Shown one piece after another: positions 1-6,263 of a DNA stretch of 8,677 nt. Source of the DNA: Syntrophomonas sp. (GTDB lineage Bacteria; Bacillota; Syntrophomonadia; Syntrophomonadales; Syntrophomonadaceae); assembly GCA_003558625.1 (NCBI GenBank), contig PWPP01000092.1, forward strand, positions 1-8,677, given 5' to 3'. The position numbers were made by a program, and so were the translations under genes. The notes below the pieces were generated by a model, which ran no database searches, had not been told where the DNA came from, and worked only from the letters and a program-made list of their open reading frames with translations. Positions within the stretch are counted from its first letter, which is position 1. Each line of letters starts with the position of its first letter.

Positions 1-106
1 CCTCGGTGCCTAACAGGACGATGCCGGCTTCAAAGGTATCTTTTATATGATATTCAAACCGGGCTTTGCGGTTTTCTACCACCGGCCGGGATCCTTTTTT
101 TTTCAC
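1..106 (-). CDS. smpB: SsrA-binding protein SmpB (N-terminal part, 3' end outside window)
   Basis: SmpB binds tmRNA (SsrA RNA) and delivers it to ribosomes stalled on messages without a stop codon, so that the nascent peptide is tagged and the ribosome released. Only the first 35 codons are inside the window. They read as a short basic leader (KKKGSR) followed by VVENRKARFEYHI and KDTFEAGIVLLGTE, which is the characteristic start of SmpB: the conserved N-K/R-A-R-x-x-Y/F segment, then the 'EAGIVLxGTE' strand. The chosen start is GTG at 106-104. It is preceded by GAGGTGA at 118-112, a good Shine-Dalgarno sequence with 8 nt from GAGG to the start. An in-frame GTG at 115-113 is possible but overlaps that site. 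A candidate promoter lies at 192-220, so the gene may be transcribed separately from rnr and the nitroreductase. ssrA often lies just downstream in Firmicutes, which here would be outside the window. The gene is too short for a routine ORF caller but the family match is clear. Confidence 0.93.
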   Translation of the reverse strand, partial: MKKKGSRPVVENRKARFEYHIKDTFEAGIVLLGTE

Positions 107-138
107 AAAGCTCACCTCGAAAGAGAAACCCTCGCTCT

Positions 139-154
139 GAAATATCGATATTTC
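139..154. repeat. Perfect 16-bp palindrome in smpB leader
   Basis: GAAATATCGATATTTC is identical to its own reverse complement. It lies between the candidate smpB promoter (192-220) and the smpB start (106). The symmetry does not continue into the flanking bases. It could be an operator for a dimeric regulator, or form a small AT-rich stem-loop in the leader RNA. Chance is also possible because the sequence is AT-rich. No function is claimed. Confidence 0.45.
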
Positions 155-191
155 TCAGCCAGGGCTCTAAACAATTTCTATTCCTATTCCT

Positions 192-220
192 ATCTTACAA
201 TATATAGGGGTTTTCGTCAA
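192..220 (-). promoter_or_regulatory. Candidate SigA-type promoter for smpB
   Basis: On the minus strand TTGACG (220-215, 5 of 6 to the TTGACA consensus) is followed after exactly 17 nt by TAAGAT (197-192, 4 of 6 to TATAAT). Transcription would begin near 185, giving a leader of about 80 nt before the smpB GTG. The 207-nt gap between the nitroreductase stop and smpB, the longest between adjacent genes here, also suggests a separate start of transcription. This is pattern matching only. Confidence 0.5.
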
Positions 221-313
221 TTTTCTGCGGCAGGCGTTCTTCGTGCCATCCTTTTTCAGATCTCTTGATTACATTTGCCCGCCCTTGACCCGCTTGATTA
301 AATCCGGGCTGCT

Positions 314-964
314 TTACCGCCTGGCCAGGGGTATGATGTAAAGGGGCGTTTCCCGTTCCGGCAGCTGCATGATCTCTTTCACCTGCTGATCATGAAAGGC
401 TCCGATGACTACGGTAGCCAAATTCAGGGCCACTGCCTGCAGGGTCACATTTTGGGCGGCATGTCCGGCTTCCATGAACACATACCTGATCCCCCGCTCC
501 CGGTATTTGGCGGTGGTAATGTCGTAATTACCCGCTAATATTAAGGCTGCCGGGGCGTATTGTACCGAGGTTTGTCCCAGGGCTGCCTGGACCAGCTCTC
601 CCCGGTGATCGCCGTCCTGGATCAATACCAGTTCATGGCTCTGGGGCAGGTATTTATAAATCCCCGGAGCCATGTCGGTGACATTTCCCACGGAAAGGTA
701 GGTTTCCAGGGGATACAAAGCCCCGGCCGAAGGAGCGGTGCGATAATTCCCCCGGGGATTGCTCACTCCCTGTGCCGCCCAGCATAACTGGGAGATCTCA
801 TCAATATTCAGGGGCTCGGTGGGATATTGGCGGATTGATCTCCTGATGCGCAAGGCCTCTTCCACCGATACTTCGCTTTTTTCCCGGGGAAGGGGCAGGA
901 TCCATATCTTTCTTAGTCCCTGCGGGTCCTGGTTCGAGGCTTTCCCGTTAAATTTTTGGTTCAC
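314..964 (-). CDS. SagB/ThcOx-family nitroreductase-fold oxidoreductase
   Basis: A 216-residue flavoprotein of the nitroreductase superfamily, closest by motif to the SagB/ThcOx branch. It is expected to bind FMN as a cytoplasmic homodimer and carry out an NAD(P)H-linked or azoline-type redox reaction; the substrate cannot be read from the sequence. Visible signatures are RRSIRQY at residues 41-47 (FMN-phosphate-binding region typical of the fold), APSAGALYPLE at 77-87 (hallmark of this subfamily), MEAGHAAQNVTLQA at 164-177 and VVIGAF at 185-190. I see no signal peptide or membrane segment. The start chosen is GTG at 964-962, because AGGAGG at 977-972 lies 7 nt before it; the GTG two codons upstream (970) is only 1 nt from that site. 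The gene begins 21 nt after the rnr stop, so it is probably cotranscribed with rnr. No azole-cyclodehydratase (SagC/SagD-like) or precursor-peptide gene is nearby, so a role in peptide-toxin maturation is not supported; many clostridial genomes carry such stand-alone homologues. Confidence 0.88.
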   Translation of the reverse strand: MNQKFNGKASNQDPQGLRKIWILPLPREKSEVSVEEALRIRRSIRQYPTEPLNIDEISQLCWAAQGVSNPRGNYRTAPSAGALYPLETYLSVGNVTDMAPGIYKYLPQSHELVLIQDGDHRGELVQAALGQTSVQYAPAALILAGNYDITTAKYRERGIRYVFMEAGHAAQNVTLQAVALNLATVVIGAFHDQQVKEIMQLPERETPLYIIPLARR

Positions 965-985
965 TGCCACTCCTCCTGTTCCCTA

Positions 986-3106
986 TTACCCTTTATCGAT
1001 CAATTCGAAATCGATTTTGGCGTCTTCAACGTCTACCCGGCTTAGCAATACTCTAACCTGATCACCGATGGCAAATTTTCTTCCCCGGTGGGTGCCTATC
1101 AAGGAAAGGGTCTGGTCATTAAATTCATAATAATCATCTTCGATACTGGATATATGAACCAGCCCTTCCACAGTATTCTCCAGTTCCACAAAAAATCCAA
1201 AGGCTAAAACCGAGGATATTCTGGCACTAAATTCTTCTCCCACAAACTGGTGCATATACTGGGCCTTCTTGATATCCAGCAGATCTCTTTCTGCTTCTTC
1301 GGCCTTGATTTCCTTCAAGGTAGCATGCTCACCTTGGGGTGGCAGAATCTGGTGCAGTTTTTCCACTTTCTTTTTATTCATTTTCCCTTCCAGCATATCT
1401 TTTAATATCCGGTGTACGATCAGGTCCGGATAGCGGCGGATGGGACTGGTGAAATGACAGTAATACTTGGAGGCCAGCCCAAAATGTCCCAGGGCCTGGC
1501 TGATATAGCGGGCATGTTTCATAGAGCGCAACATGGTTAAGGAAATGGTTTTTTCCCCGGGATGCCCTTTTATTTGGGCTAATACTTTCTGAAATACCTT
1601 GGGCTCAATTTTTTCTGCGTCAAATTTTAAGCCGAATATGGCCAGGACATGGTTCAGTTTGGCCACAGCTTCACTGTCAGGTTTGGCATGTACCCTGAAG
1701 AGGATAGGTATTTCCTGCCGGAAAACATGTTCGGCCACGACTTCATTGGCTTTGATCATGAAGTCTTCAATCAGCATTTCTCCAGGTCCCCGCTCCACCC
1801 GCTTGATTTCTATGGGGACACTGTTCTCATCGACGATGACTTTGGCTTCAGGAAAGTCAAAGTCCAAAGCTCCCCGCTGCAGTCGCTCGGCCCTGAGGAT
1901 TTGGGCCAGTTCCTGCATCAGGTGAAAATCCGGCACCAGTTCCCGGTAGCGCTTTTTGGTTTCAGCATCCTGGGCTACCAGGATGTTGTTGACAGCGGTA
2001 TAGGTCATCCGTTCCCGGACATTGATTACGGACTTGGCCAGGCGATAATCTATGACCTGACCCCGGTTGTTTATATCCATTATACAGCTCATGGCCAGCC
2101 GGTCTTCGCGGACATTCAGGCTGCAGATATCGTTGGACAGCTCCGGGGGCAGCATGGGCAATACTTTTTCTACCAGGTATACGCTGGTGGCCCGGGCACT
2201 GGCTTCTTTATCCAGCCTGCTGCCCTCGGTCACATAATGGGAGACATCGGCTATATGGACTCCCAGTTTATAGCCCTGCCCCGTTTTTTCAATGGAAACC
2301 GCATCATCTAAATCTTTGGCATCTTCCCCGTCTATGGTCACCATTTTCAGCTGGCGCAGGTCCAATCTGCCTTTAAGGTCTTGGTCTTTTACCGGTTGGG
2401 CTTTTTTCCGGGCTTCTTCAATCACCGCGGCAGGAAACTTCTCCTCCAGGCCATGTTTTTTGATGATCACCAGAACATCCAGGCCCGGTTGCCCTTTGGA
2501 ACCCAAAACTTCTATGATTTTCCCCTCCGGATGTTTATCCTTGTCAGGCCAGCGGGTGATCTCCACCAGCACTTTATCACAGTTTTTCACTTTCATTTTG
2601 GGGGGTACTTTTACATTGATGGGATATATCTGGCGGGAATCGTCGGGGATAACCTGGGTCGATTGTCTTCCTTTTTCCAGCCTCCCCACCAGGCGCTTGT
2701 TAGCCCGATTCAGGGCCCGGATTACTTCCCCTTCAGGGCGCATACCCCCGCCGTTGCGCTGGTAAATCCGGGCCATCACCTTATCCTGGTGCATAGCTCC
2801 GTTTAAGTTGCGGCCATAGATGAATATTTCCGATAAATTCGGGTCATCCGGGGTTAATATCCCATATCCCCTTTGATTGAGGCTGATAACCCCCCGAATC
2901 AGATTCATCTTTTCCGGGATGCCAAACTTATCCCTGCGGGTGCGGACGATTTCCCCCTCTTTCTCCAGCATCCCCATGATCCGGGAAAACCGGGCGAATT
3001 CTTCCTCTTCTATATTCATGGCCTGCAGCAGATCCCGGTAACTTAAAGGCCGGTAACTGGTCTGGTGCATGAACTTTAATATATTTTCTTTGTCGATCTT
3101 GTTTAT
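986..3106 (-). CDS. rnr: Ribonuclease R (3'-5' exoribonuclease), proposed ATA start
   Basis: RNase R is a processive hydrolytic 3'-5' exoribonuclease of the RNB (RNase II) family that degrades structured RNA, rRNA and messages released by trans-translation. Counting from the internal ATG at 3070 (add 12 for the proposed start), the protein shows an N-terminal winged-helix region (about 1-58, ending in the family phrase IVRTRRDKFGIPEKMNLI), cold-shock domains (about 59-230), the RNB domain (about 235-560) with the acidic catalytic cluster DGEDAKDLDD at 247-256 and TSPIRRYPDLIVHR at 541-554, and an S1 domain (about 611-691). The chain stops at FELIDKG directly after S1, so the basic tail of many homologues is missing. 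The start is unusual. Homology continues upstream of ATG 3070 (KIDKENILKF precedes it) and no ATG, GTG or TTG occurs before the upstream in-frame stop. AGGAGG at 3120-3115 lies 8 nt before ATA (3106-3104), giving 706 residues; ATC at 3109 is an alternative. The gene opens a new unit after the terminator at 3210-3246. Confidence 0.95.
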   Translation of the reverse strand: MNKIDKENILKFMHQTSYRPLSYRDLLQAMNIEEEEFARFSRIMGMLEKEGEIVRTRRDKFGIPEKMNLIRGVISLNQRGYGILTPDDPNLSEIFIYGRNLNGAMHQDKVMARIYQRNGGGMRPEGEVIRALNRANKRLVGRLEKGRQSTQVIPDDSRQIYPINVKVPPKMKVKNCDKVLVEITRWPDKDKHPEGKIIEVLGSKGQPGLDVLVIIKKHGLEEKFPAAVIEEARKKAQPVKDQDLKGRLDLRQLKMVTIDGEDAKDLDDAVSIEKTGQGYKLGVHIADVSHYVTEGSRLDKEASARATSVYLVEKVLPMLPPELSNDICSLNVREDRLAMSCIMDINNRGQVIDYRLAKSVINVRERMTYTAVNNILVAQDAETKKRYRELVPDFHLMQELAQILRAERLQRGALDFDFPEAKVIVDENSVPIEIKRVERGPGEMLIEDFMIKANEVVAEHVFRQEIPILFRVHAKPDSEAVAKLNHVLAIFGLKFDAEKIEPKVFQKVLAQIKGHPGEKTISLTMLRSMKHARYISQALGHFGLASKYYCHFTSPIRRYPDLIVHRILKDMLEGKMNKKKVEKLHQILPPQGEHATLKEIKAEEAERDLLDIKKAQYMHQFVGEEFSARISSVLAFGFFVELENTVEGLVHISSIEDDYYEFNDQTLSLIGTHRGRKFAIGDQVRVLLSRVDVEDAKIDFELIDKG

Positions 3107-3114
3107 GATTTCTT

Positions 3115-3120
3115 CCTCCT
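3115..3120 (-). promoter_or_regulatory. Ribosome binding site of rnr that points to a non-ATG start
   Basis: A perfect AGGAGG stands 8 nt before an ATA codon and 5 nt before an ATC codon, both in the rnr frame. The first in-frame ATG (3070-3068) lies 44 nt downstream of the AGGAGG and has no Shine-Dalgarno sequence of its own. Elsewhere in this window the core site-to-start distance is 7 to 8 nt for eno, the HD gene, the nitroreductase, secG and smpB, which favours the ATA at 3106. A weak stem (AAACC 3137-3133 with GGTTT 3127-3123) lies just upstream of the site. Confidence 0.75.
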
Positions 3121-3209
3121 TTAAACCTGTACGGTTTTTCTTTTATCAAGGGCCGTTTCATAATGAATCCGCCCCCGGTTGTGGTTGTTTTCAGCTTACA
3201 ATATTTGAT

Positions 3210-3246
3210 CAATAAAATAAAGGTGTCCTCATAAAGCGAGGACACC
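3210..3246 (-). terminator. Intrinsic terminator after the HD-domain gene
   Basis: On the minus strand GGTGTCCTC (3246-3238) pairs perfectly with GAGGACACC (3230-3222) around a 7-nt loop, and is followed at once by a T-rich run, TTTATTTTATT (3221-3211). This is a textbook rho-independent terminator. It begins 30 nt after the stop of the HD gene and separates the secG-hppA-HD unit from rnr. There is no T-run on the other side, so it works in the minus direction only. Confidence 0.93.
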
Positions 3247-3276
3247 CGGTGATAGAAATCTACTATTTGTATCTTC

Positions 3277-3834
3277 TTATCTGGTGAAACCTATCTCTGA
3301 GGCATGTTTTTGCATGGCCAGCAGGGCAAGGCTGAGAAATTCATCCAGGCTCATACCCATTTCGTTGCAGCTTGCCATCTGGTCCCGGTTTGCGCCCCGG
3401 GCAAAGGCTTTTTCTTTGAAGCGTTTTCGTATGGAATTATAATGAAGGGCCATGATATCTTTGTCCGGCCTTAACAAAACCGCCGCCGTGATAAATCCAC
3501 TGGCAGGATCGGCCGCATAGAGGGCTTTATCCAATAAGGTGTTGCGGGGCAGACCGTGGTAACCGTTATGGGCCTGTACCGCATAAACCACCTCAGGCGG
3601 AAGTCCGTGCTCCTGTAATATGGCCGCTCCTACCCGGGAATGATTGACGGGATCTTCCGCGGTGGTATCATAATCTATATCATGCAGTAATCCCGCCAGG
3701 GCAAAAAGCTCCTCATCCTGCTCTAGATAGAGGGCCAATTCTCTCATGATGGCTTCCACTGCCAGAGAATGCTTGAACAGGTTATCGTTCTTCAGGTGTT
3801 GTTGTAATAAAAGCAGGGCTTGGTCACGCTGCAA
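3277..3834 (-). CDS. HD-domain (HDIG-type) metal-dependent phosphohydrolase
   Basis: A 185-residue soluble protein of the HD superfamily, whose members use bound divalent metal to cleave phosphate esters, often of nucleotides. The metal-ligand pattern is visible: H22 (FKHSLAVE), H51-D52 (LAGLLHDIDYD) and D109 (ALYAADPASG), with further histidines at H65 (NHSRVG) and H89 (QAHNGYHG). Most of the protein is this single domain with a short helical C-terminus; no sensor or membrane part is seen. The substrate is unknown and the family has many roles, so none is assigned. The start chosen is TTG at 3834-3832, 8 nt after AGGAGG, because homologues typically begin close to this point (xRDQALxLLQQHLKNDNLxKH). 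The longer reading from 3906 would run through the ribosome binding site and an intergenic hairpin. The gene is 83 nt downstream of hppA and ends before a strong terminator, so it is probably the last gene of the secG-hppA unit. Confidence 0.85.
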   Translation of the reverse strand: MQRDQALLLLQQHLKNDNLFKHSLAVEAIMRELALYLEQDEELFALAGLLHDIDYDTTAEDPVNHSRVGAAILQEHGLPPEVVYAVQAHNGYHGLPRNTLLDKALYAADPASGFITAAVLLRPDKDIMALHYNSIRKRFKEKAFARGANRDQMASCNEMGMSLDEFLSLALLAMQKHASEIGFTR

Positions 3835-3864
3835 ATCTATAACCTCCTTGCCAATATGTTGATG

Positions 3865-3900
3865 CAAAGAGGCCGGTGGGTTCATTCCACCAGCCCTTTG
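3865..3900 (-). repeat. Long stem-loop between hppA and the HD gene, no T-tract
   Basis: On the minus strand CAAAG-GGCTGGTGG (3900-3887) pairs with CCACCGGCC-t-CTTTG (3879-3865) around the loop AATGAAC. This gives 14 base pairs with one G-T wobble and one bulged T. It begins 17 nt after the hppA stop codon. The sequence that follows has no T-run, so it is not a standard intrinsic terminator. It could protect the 3' end of hppA mRNA, reduce read-through into the HD gene, or mark a processing site. The pairing is seen directly; the function is inference. Confidence 0.6.
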
Positions 3901-3917
3901 CAGCAAACTTGTCCTAT

Positions 3918-5882
3918 TTACATAAATAAGGGTACAAATACCAGGGAAACAATGGTCATAAGCTTGATCAGGATGTTTATAGACGGTCCGGAAGTGTCTT
4001 TACAGGGGTCGCCTACGGTATCTCCTACCACTCCGGCTTCATGGGCCGGGCTGCCCTTGCCCCCGTGCATTCCGCTTTCAATATATTTCTTGGCATTATC
4101 CCAGGCACCACCGGCATTGGCCAACATAATGGCCAAACAGACCCCGGCCGCCAAAGACCCCGCCAGCATCGCTCCCAGTGCTTCCGGACCTAACAACAGA
4201 CCTACGGCCAAAGGTGCAATCACAGCTATTAATCCGGGTACAATCATTTCTTTCAACGCTGAGGTGGTACTGATATCCACACAGCGGGCATAATCCGCCT
4301 TGGCAGTTCCTTCCATCAGCCCGGGGATTTCCCGGAACTGTCTTCTCACTTCTTCCACCATCTCGGCTGCGGCACGGCCTACCGCCGATAAGGTCAGGGC
4401 GCAGAAGAAGAAGGGCAGCATGGCTCCGAATAACAGGCCGATAATTACCACCGGCTGGAGTAAATTGATGGAGGAGATTTCTGCCACCTGTGAAAACGCG
4501 GTGAGCAGAGCCAGGGCGGTTAAAGCAGCCGAACCGATGGCAAAACCTTTCCCGATAGCTGCAGTGGTGTTGCCCACGGAGTCCAGTTTATCGGTAGTCT
4601 GTCTGACTTCAGGCGGCAGATGGGCCATTTCTGCTATCCCCCCGGCATTATCGGCTATAGGCCCGTAAGCATCTACCGCCACCACCATGCCGATGGTGGC
4701 CAGCATTCCCACCGCAGCCAGGGCAATACCATAAATCCCCCCGGTGAAAAATGCGATCATAATGGCGGCACAAATAAATATTATGGGTAAAAGGGTAGAA
4801 GCCATTCCCACTCCCAGGCCGGCGATGATGTTGGTAGCCGGTCCGGTCAGCGAAGCTTTGGCAATACTTTTTACCGGGCTATACTCTTCCGAGGTATAAT
4901 ACTCGGTTATTTTACCGATGGCGGTGCCGGCAATCAGACCTGCGATCAGGGCCCAGAACACGCTGAAGCTTTCCGCCGGGAGAATATATCTTACCGCAAA
5001 GTAGGCGATAAGCACCATAATGGTTGCCGCTACAAAGGTTCCTGTATTTAAGGCTTTCATGGGGTTGGATTTTTCATCGGTGCGGACAAAGAAGGTTCCT
5101 ATGATGGAAGCCACGATCCCGCCACCTGCAATGAGCATAGGCAGCAGTACTCCGGGAATGCCAAACAACAGAATCCCGATCGTCATGGCCGCAATGATGG
5201 AACCGACATAGGATTCGAACAAATCCGCTCCCATTCCCGCCACATCACCTACATTGTCACCTACATTATCAGCGATGGTAGCCGGATTTCGGGGGTCATC
5301 TTCCGGGATCCCCGCTTCTACTTTTCCGACCAGGTCGGCTCCCACGTCAGCCGCCTTGGTGTAGATTCCCCCGCCGACACGGGCAAATAAAGCAATGGAA
5401 CTGGCCCCCAGGGCAAATCCGCTCACAATGGCGGGATCATTAAAAATTATGTACAATAAGCCCAAACCGAGCAAACCCATACCGGAAACCGACATTCCCA
5501 TGACGGCTCCGCCGGAAAAGGCAATGCCCAGAGCCTGGTTTTGGGAGGTCCGGGCGGCATTGGCCGTTCTTACATTGGCTTTGGTGGCGATATTCATCCC
5601 GATATAACCGGCCATTGCCGAAGAGATGGCCCCGACCAGAAAACAAATGGCCGTTTCCCATTTGATAAAAAGCGCCAGGCCGATAAAGACCACCAGGACA
5701 AAAAGACCCAAAGTTTTATACTGGCGGTTGAGAAAAGCCATGGACCCTTCATGGATCGCATGGGCTATTTCTACCATAAGCTCGTTTCCGGGATCGGCTT
5801 TTTTTACCTTCATCGATAAGAAGAAGGCAAAGACCAGGGCTAATATAGCTCCCGCAACGACTAACATCAATAAATTATCCAT
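3918..5882 (-). CDS. hppA: Membrane-bound, ion-pumping pyrophosphatase, probably K+-dependent
   Basis: This integral membrane enzyme splits pyrophosphate and uses the energy to pump H+ or Na+ out of the cell. At 654 residues with about 16 hydrophobic segments it has the normal bacterial length. The substrate-binding loops are complete: KAADVGADLVGKVEAG at 176-191 with the acidic series DNVGDNVGD at 205-213, DAYGPIADNAGG at 404-415, and GGAWDNAKKYIE at 591-602 with GDTVGDPCKDTSGPS at 620-634. In GNTTAAIGKG (437-446), A441 and G444 occupy the positions that are Lys and Thr in potassium-independent enzymes, so potassium dependence is predicted. The Glu in LFESY (E223) is placed as in sodium-pumping enzymes and in some related bacterial H+ pumps, so the pumped ion remains undecided. 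The ATG at 5882 follows AAGGAGATGAT (10 of 11 to the extended ribosome binding consensus) by 9 nt. It lies 67 nt downstream of secG with no terminator between, which suggests cotranscription. A soluble pyrophosphatase is excluded by the membrane architecture. Confidence 0.97.
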   Translation of the reverse strand: MDNLLMLVVAGAILALVFAFFLSMKVKKADPGNELMVEIAHAIHEGSMAFLNRQYKTLGLFVLVVFIGLALFIKWETAICFLVGAISSAMAGYIGMNIATKANVRTANAARTSQNQALGIAFSGGAVMGMSVSGMGLLGLGLLYIIFNDPAIVSGFALGASSIALFARVGGGIYTKAADVGADLVGKVEAGIPEDDPRNPATIADNVGDNVGDVAGMGADLFESYVGSIIAAMTIGILLFGIPGVLLPMLIAGGGIVASIIGTFFVRTDEKSNPMKALNTGTFVAATIMVLIAYFAVRYILPAESFSVFWALIAGLIAGTAIGKITEYYTSEEYSPVKSIAKASLTGPATNIIAGLGVGMASTLLPIIFICAAIMIAFFTGGIYGIALAAVGMLATIGMVVAVDAYGPIADNAGGIAEMAHLPPEVRQTTDKLDSVGNTTAAIGKGFAIGSAALTALALLTAFSQVAEISSINLLQPVVIIGLLFGAMLPFFFCALTLSAVGRAAAEMVEEVRRQFREIPGLMEGTAKADYARCVDISTTSALKEMIVPGLIAVIAPLAVGLLLGPEALGAMLAGSLAAGVCLAIMLANAGGAWDNAKKYIESGMHGGKGSPAHEAGVVGDTVGDPCKDTSGPSINILIKLMTIVSLVFVPLFM

Positions 5883-5949
5883 CGCTAAGTAATCATCTCC
5901 TTGTTTAGTTTAGAAAAGTGAATTTTGGTTTATCCGGCTGCAACTGCTC

Positions 5950-6174
5950 TTAAAGCACTGCCAAAAACAAGGTTAAAAGCATAAATATCCCAGACAGATA
6001 CGCTGTTATTTTGGCAAGCAAATCATCCATCCCTTTTTTCTTGCCAAATATAGCTTCTCCGCCCCCGGCAATACTGCCGGACAAGCCGGCGCTTTTCCCC
6101 GATTGCAGCAGGATGGTTGCGATCAAACCCAGACCACAAAGAACCTGCAATACTAATACAATGGTTTTTACCAA
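5950..6174 (-). CDS. secG: Preprotein translocase subunit SecG
   Basis: SecG is the small accessory subunit of the SecYEG channel, assisting SecA-driven export of unfolded proteins. The predicted 74-residue protein has the family length and layout: a first membrane helix (about 4-23), the conserved cytoplasmic loop LLQSGKSAGLSGSIAGG (22-38) continuing to EAIFGKKKG (40-48), and a second membrane helix (about 52-73). The start is TTG at 6174-6172, preceded after 7 nt by a G-rich ribosome binding site (GGGGGG just upstream). A longer reading to ATG 6243 would add 23 mostly basic residues that the family does not have and would run over the candidate promoter at 6221-6250. secG follows eno by 89 nt and precedes hppA. 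The eno-secG-rnr-smpB order is common in Firmicutes; here hppA and the HD gene are inserted. Confidence 0.93.
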   Translation of the reverse strand: MVKTIVLVLQVLCGLGLIATILLQSGKSAGLSGSIAGGGEAIFGKKKGMDDLLAKITAYLSGIFMLLTLFLAVL

Positions 6175-6220
6175 AATTTTACCCCCCCATCGAATCGCTT
6201 TCCGTTTTAAGCCAACGTTT

Positions 6221-6250
6221 ATTTTATCACATAAAAGACCCATAAAACAA
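6221..6250 (-). promoter_or_regulatory. Candidate promoter for secG-hppA-HD unit
   Basis: TAAAAT (6226-6221, 5 of 6 to TATAAT) is directly preceded by TGA, an extended -10 element of TGn form. TTGTTT (6250-6245, 4 of 6) lies 18 nt upstream. Transcription would start near 6214, about 40 nt before the secG TTG. The -10 region lies in the small inverted repeat TTTTATGTGATAAAA (6236-6222), which may be incidental. No terminator follows eno, so secG may also be reached by read-through from the glycolytic operon. Confidence 0.5.
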
Positions 6251-6263
6251 TTGCGGATTTGTA

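Noticed and set aside
47..268. Plus-strand 73-codon open frame opposite smpB and its leader
   Set aside because: It covers the opposite strand of conserved SmpB codons and of the candidate promoter; no ribosome binding site is seen.
270..313. Possible terminator after the nitroreductase (GCCCG ... CGGGC)
   Set aside because: The stem is only 5 bp with a loop of more than 20 nt and no T-run follows, so it is not a credible terminator.
1649..2311. Plus-strand 220-codon open frame opposite rnr
   Set aside because: It is an antisense shadow of the conserved RNB domain, has no ribosome binding site, and shows no recognisable protein features.
3121..3210. Promoter for rnr
   Set aside because: A new transcription unit is expected here after the terminator, but no pair of hexamers with acceptable match and spacing stood out. 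TTGATA at 3149-3144 has no partner -10 ahead of the ribosome binding site.
2928..3245. Minus-strand 105-codon reading frame overlapping the start of rnr in another frame (also readable from ATG 3161)
   Set aside because: It runs through the terminator hairpin and the rnr ribosome binding site, overlaps rnr out of frame, and its product is Arg/Pro-rich and unlike any family I know. Its existence does not explain the missing rnr start, because it is in a different frame.
3820..4293. Plus-strand 157-codon open frame opposite hppA and the HD gene
   Set aside because: It spans the HD start region, the intergenic hairpin and the hppA C-terminus on the other strand; its low-complexity Ala/Pro/Thr content is what antisense of a membrane-protein gene gives.
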